This document shows positions 60,772 through 64,000 of a DNA stretch of 64,000 nt, piece after piece. This DNA comes from Omphalotus guepiniiformis (Eukaryota > Basidiomycota > Agaricomycetes > Agaricales > Omphalotaceae). The notes beneath the pieces are model-generated. The model saw only the letters and a program-made list of their open reading frames with translations, made no database searches and was not told the DNA's origin. The stretch lies in contig JAQOOI010000072.1 in assembly GCA_028554645.1 (NCBI GenBank), forward strand, positions 62,001-126,000, written 5' to 3'. Numbering within the stretch: the first letter of the stretch is position 1; each line of letters begins with the position of its first letter. Both the position numbers and the translations under genes were made by a program.

Positions 60772-61586
60772 GGTTGAAAGGCTTAGGGGTGATGATAGCC
60801 GGCGTATCATGTGACTATATTGGGTACGAGGGTGGCGCAAGCTCTCACTGTCGCAATTGCTTGAGAAAGGTGTCTAGCACTGGAAGATCCTCGGCTTCGT
60901 ATGTTCGCGCGTGCTACTTAGGTAGCCCTGCGTCTGCGTCCACGGCTATCTATTCGATCTACACATCATCGACGTCGACGAGCTCGCTTTTGCATATTCC
61001 TCGTGTTTGGAGGAATACAACGGTGTCGCAATTTAACCTTGCAAGCTCCACAGAGCGGAATCTATGAACCCTCAACCATCTCTTACTTTAGCCAAACCGA
61101 GACAGAGGCCACTTTATGCTGCCTCACTAAGTGAACCTTCACCCCAAGTTCCTGTCCGAATCTCCACGCCAGACCAGGGTTCGAGAAATGACGACCAACA
61201 AAGACCAAGGTCCGCCACACCACCTCGAAAATATCCTTGCGCCTGAACACCTGAGGTTATGCAGCCGCTCAATATGTAGCACTGTGTTGACAGGTTTCAT
61301 AAACTTTCATATTCTTATTCAGTCGTGAACTGAACATCGTCGACGAAGTAGGTTTATTGAAAACCGTATGCTGATGGTACAGGGAAAAACAGTTCAAGCT
61401 ACATTTACAGAATTTCAAGCAGAATATGACCGTTGGCCGTTATTGAGTTAATGAATTAGGTGGAGATTGTAGTAAAGCAATACTGTCGGCCAGACAATGC
61501 CAATTCTGTATGCTCAACCACGACTACGAAAGTATCAGTCAGTAAGGCTATCAGAGCAGAAACACGCGGACAAGACGACGTACAAG
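60772..61586. other. Spacer and 3' UTR of the NTPase-nuclease gene
   Basis: The right part (about 61360-61586) is the untranslated 3' end of the gene to its right, homologous to 57727-57900 in the truncated copy. The left part is promoter for the gene at 59409-60771. A + strand frame at 61064-61246 is not convincing. Confidence 0.5.
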
Positions 61587-63469
61587 TCAGATATAAAGAG
61601 GAAGACACACCACCTCACCCTCAACCGCTTTCCAACCTTCCGAGGGCACGATCCATTTCCGCGGCTCCTTATAAAACAAATCTTTCGGGCACACCAAAGC
61701 ATACCGGATTTTCACCTTGTCCAATGGTTTCGCCCTACTTGTTGATGGTTCCGATCCACGCGCTGCCCGGCGAGAAGCCTCTCGGACGACCTTGCGAATA
61801 TGTTGCACCAGTGGGTAAGCTTTTTCGGAGCCTGTATACACTGGGCTTATTGTGCATTGAAAGATCCATATAACAGTGTCCTTGGAATTGATCTCCACCA
61901 AGAAAGAGTCGATATGAGGGAAATTATTTGCACTTAGAATGTAGTATGTATTCCCGAGATCAGGGAAGTAACCGTCGTTCGCCGCAAAGAATCGAACCTT
62001 GCGCTGTAGGAAGCAGATATCCGTAGGCGACTGCTGACAGTCGCTAACAAATGTAGTTGGAGATCCGGAGACAGCATCCATTTTATAGAATTTGAGTGTA
62101 CCGACTGGTTGGGTACCGGAGAGTACTTTATGCGCCAGTGTCTCAAAAATCCAGCCAGAAAACGAAGACGACTCTGAAAGACCACGGCATAGGCTGAATA
62201 AGTTCCTGGCAGCAGAGTAGTCGATGATATGTTGACGTTCCATAGCAAGGCGAGCAATGTAGGGTGACTTGAAATCTGGTATGAACAAATCCTGCGTCTC
62301 GCCGCGGGCGTGTATAGTAAACTGAAAGAGTTCTTGAATGACCTCCGAGGATTTATCGATCGTAATAGCAGATTCCAAATGTGAAACTATCAGTCCAGCG
62401 ACACTTTGCTTGACAAGTCGCCCTGCCATGTATGGATCGAAGATGGCACGATATACATCGCGTGCAGCACAGCCATAGTTGGCCACAGCATGCTCAATTA
62501 GCTGTCGCCCAATCGCCTTGCGACTGAGTCGCGTGAGGGCCGACTCGGACGCCACATCAGAAGTAGGTGTTACAATGACCTCGAGTGCAACTCTTGTGGA
62601 GAGATCGAGAACTTCAGAGGTTAGACTACGATGCGAAGAAGGTCGTGATAACGCGTTCTCGATCCGCTCGATTAAGCCATTGTATTTGGGCTGTAACGGT
62701 AGGCTGTAACGAGAAAGTTATCAGGCGGCAGCGAAGACGTGAATACACGATACGTACCCTTCTACGAGTTCCTCATGGGTCCACAAAGGCATACCCCAAA
62801 GGCAACCTCGGGTTTTTTGTTTGAGCCACCTGCTATATCGTGACGGATTGGGTGACGCAGCCTGAATTGCAAATGCATCTGGCCCTACCAAATGCCAATC
62901 AGGATTCTGATTCGATAAATCCCAGTCGATGAGTATCCATAAGCGCACGTTTGCATGAGGGGGGACAGGAAAGTCGTAAATAGTGAGATTCCGAATATCT
63001 GCTCGATAGACCTGATCGTTGAAGAAAAGCCTGATATCGGGTCCATTGGCCAGGACTACGGGATGTCCATCGTTGACGAGGCGCATGACAACGTACCAGA
63101 GCCAGAAGCTCTTTCCTAAAAATCGCTATTACCGACATACTTTTTTTTTTACAGCGTATCTTGTAGACAGAGCATACCTGTACCTGGTTGACCCGTAACC
63201 ACGATACTTGGATCGCCCTCCTCTTGAGATATCGCCTCGGCTCTTTTGAATAGATCTTCGTATGACTCCCGAAAAATAAGCCGCCCATGAGTTATAGAGA
63301 GCCTTGTGCCGACAGCGTCATGAGGAAGGACGTTCAAGATGCGATTCTTTGGGCGGCCATCTTGGGTGAACTGTGCTCTACATTGTTCAGCAAAGGAATT
63401 CCAATTATCTTGCAGCTCCCATTGTTCAGGTTTCCACCGCCAGCCAGTAGATCTAGAGGAAATGGCCAT
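61587..63469 (-). CDS. Crinkler/RHS-type P-loop NTPase with C-terminal nuclease-like domain
   Basis: Three minus-strand exons starting MAISSRSTGW at 63469 give roughly 590 aa. The N-terminal ~95 residues precede the Walker A motif GQPGTGKS, which is split by the first intron (near 63.17-63.12 kb). FWLWYVVMRL follows, then a Walker B-like LWILIDWD near 62.93 kb. The second intron lies at about 62.75-62.71 kb. The C-terminal half has GWIFETLAHKVL and IDSFLVE followed by VIWIFQCT, an arrangement of Asp and Gln residues like that of RHS/REase nuclease domains, and closes with YKEPRKWIVPSEGWKAVEGE. This architecture matches the Crinkler-RHS proteins known in fungi, oomycetes and trypanosomes, variously viewed as effectors, genome-defence or mobile-element-associated proteins. 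Frame is intact. A partial duplicate lies 3.7 kb away. Cellular role is unknown. Confidence 0.82.
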
Positions 63470-64000
63470 TTCATTCGACAGAGTTCGACAGAGCAGGACA
63501 GTGAGGGACAGTGCGACTGTGACTGTGACTGTTGTGTCTAAGGTGCTGGTCTAGGTCACGTCTGAGAAATATCCAACCCAGCGCCAACCCAACGTTGCGA
63601 ACTATAACTGAACTATAATATGCTACATTGTATCTTGTGATCCTCGAAGCATCGATGTTAATACGGGCATACTTACCACAAATCAAGGAAAAATAACTCA
63701 GTGCAAGGGACGACAAAGAGTGGTCCGGCTAATGGTATTCCAGGCTCAAGATCGTCAGCAAGGAACCTACGAAGGATTACGGACGAAGCAATCTGGAGAA
63801 ACTTGAGACTTTGGGAAATGCCGGGCTCACGACAAAAGATTCAGCTTCTTCTGAGTCGGGAACTTATACGAAGTATGCAGAAGACTGTCATGCATAATGG
63901 CCCATGTAAGACTGTTAAGCATAGACATCTGTTACGCATTTCTATGCCTATGTTTGCTCTACTAAATGTGATGCTAATTCGAACGCTTTGCTAGTTGATA
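63470..64000. other. Promoter region and window edge
   Basis: Short GACAG and GACTGT tandem units lie at 63478-63536 just upstream of the NTPase-nuclease start and may be part of its promoter or leader. A + strand frame at 63701-63994 runs close to the window edge but has no recognisable signature. Confidence 0.4.

Noticed and set aside
1..64000. tRNA, rRNA, CRISPR array, intact transposon or retroelement
   Set aside because: I looked for conserved loops, spaced direct repeats, reverse transcriptase or transposase motifs and long terminal repeats, and saw none. A dedicated search could still find a tRNA.

Overview
The window looks like nuclear DNA of a mushroom-forming basidiomycete (Agaricomycetes-type). 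Genes are split by many short GT-AG introns of about 50-70 nt with CTNAY-like branch points. The gene families fit this too: a DUF6533 seven-helix protein, a Git3-like seven-helix receptor-like protein, a UstYa/DUF3328 oxidase relative, and a Crinkler/RHS-type P-loop NTPase fused to a PD-(D/E)XK nuclease-like domain. No rRNA, tRNA, CRISPR array or bacterial operon was recognised. Exon joins quoted here were made by hand and checked for reading-frame phase.

Layout. From 0.3 to 10.4 kb lie a Fcy2-like purine-cytosine permease (+), an SDR oxidoreductase (+), a seven-helix membrane protein (+) and a second, paralogous SDR in inverted orientation (-). From 11.3 to 22.6 kb is a compact housekeeping block: NF-X1-type zinc finger/R3H protein (FAP1-like, +), a small protein with a mitochondrial-type leader and a Tse2-like ADP-ribosyltransferase fold (-), the Hsp70 nucleotide-exchange factor FES1 (+, divergent from the previous gene), the IKS1 protein kinase (+), and a low-complexity protein with a J-like C-terminus (-). 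From 22.6 to 35.9 kb there is a gene-poor stretch of about 13 kb with a ~150-bp tandem duplication, microsatellites, perfect hairpins and many copies of ACTCGGA. From 35.9 to 39.4 kb is an 1117-aa disordered protein ending in an RRM-like segment. The next 7 kb has no gene I can defend. A 300-aa orphan protein (-) and a bestrophin-family anion channel (-) follow at 46.6-51.3 kb. Degenerate repeats (52.8-53.9 kb) precede a DUF6533 seven-helix gene (+, 55.3-57.3 kb).

The last 6 kb (57.7-63.5 kb) is an accessory island. Every gene or gene remnant there is on the minus strand. It holds an intact Crinkler/RHS-like NTPase-nuclease gene, a separate gene with PD-(D/E)XK signatures, a frameshifted UstYa-like gene, and a truncated duplicate of the NTPase-nuclease 3' end. 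That duplicate includes 3' UTR and carries a one-base insertion. This island is the most dynamic part of the window and the best candidate for something undescribed. Other points of note are the FES1 final intron, which ends in GG instead of AG, and the mitochondrial-looking Tse2-fold protein that shares a CCAAT/CACGTG promoter with FES1.
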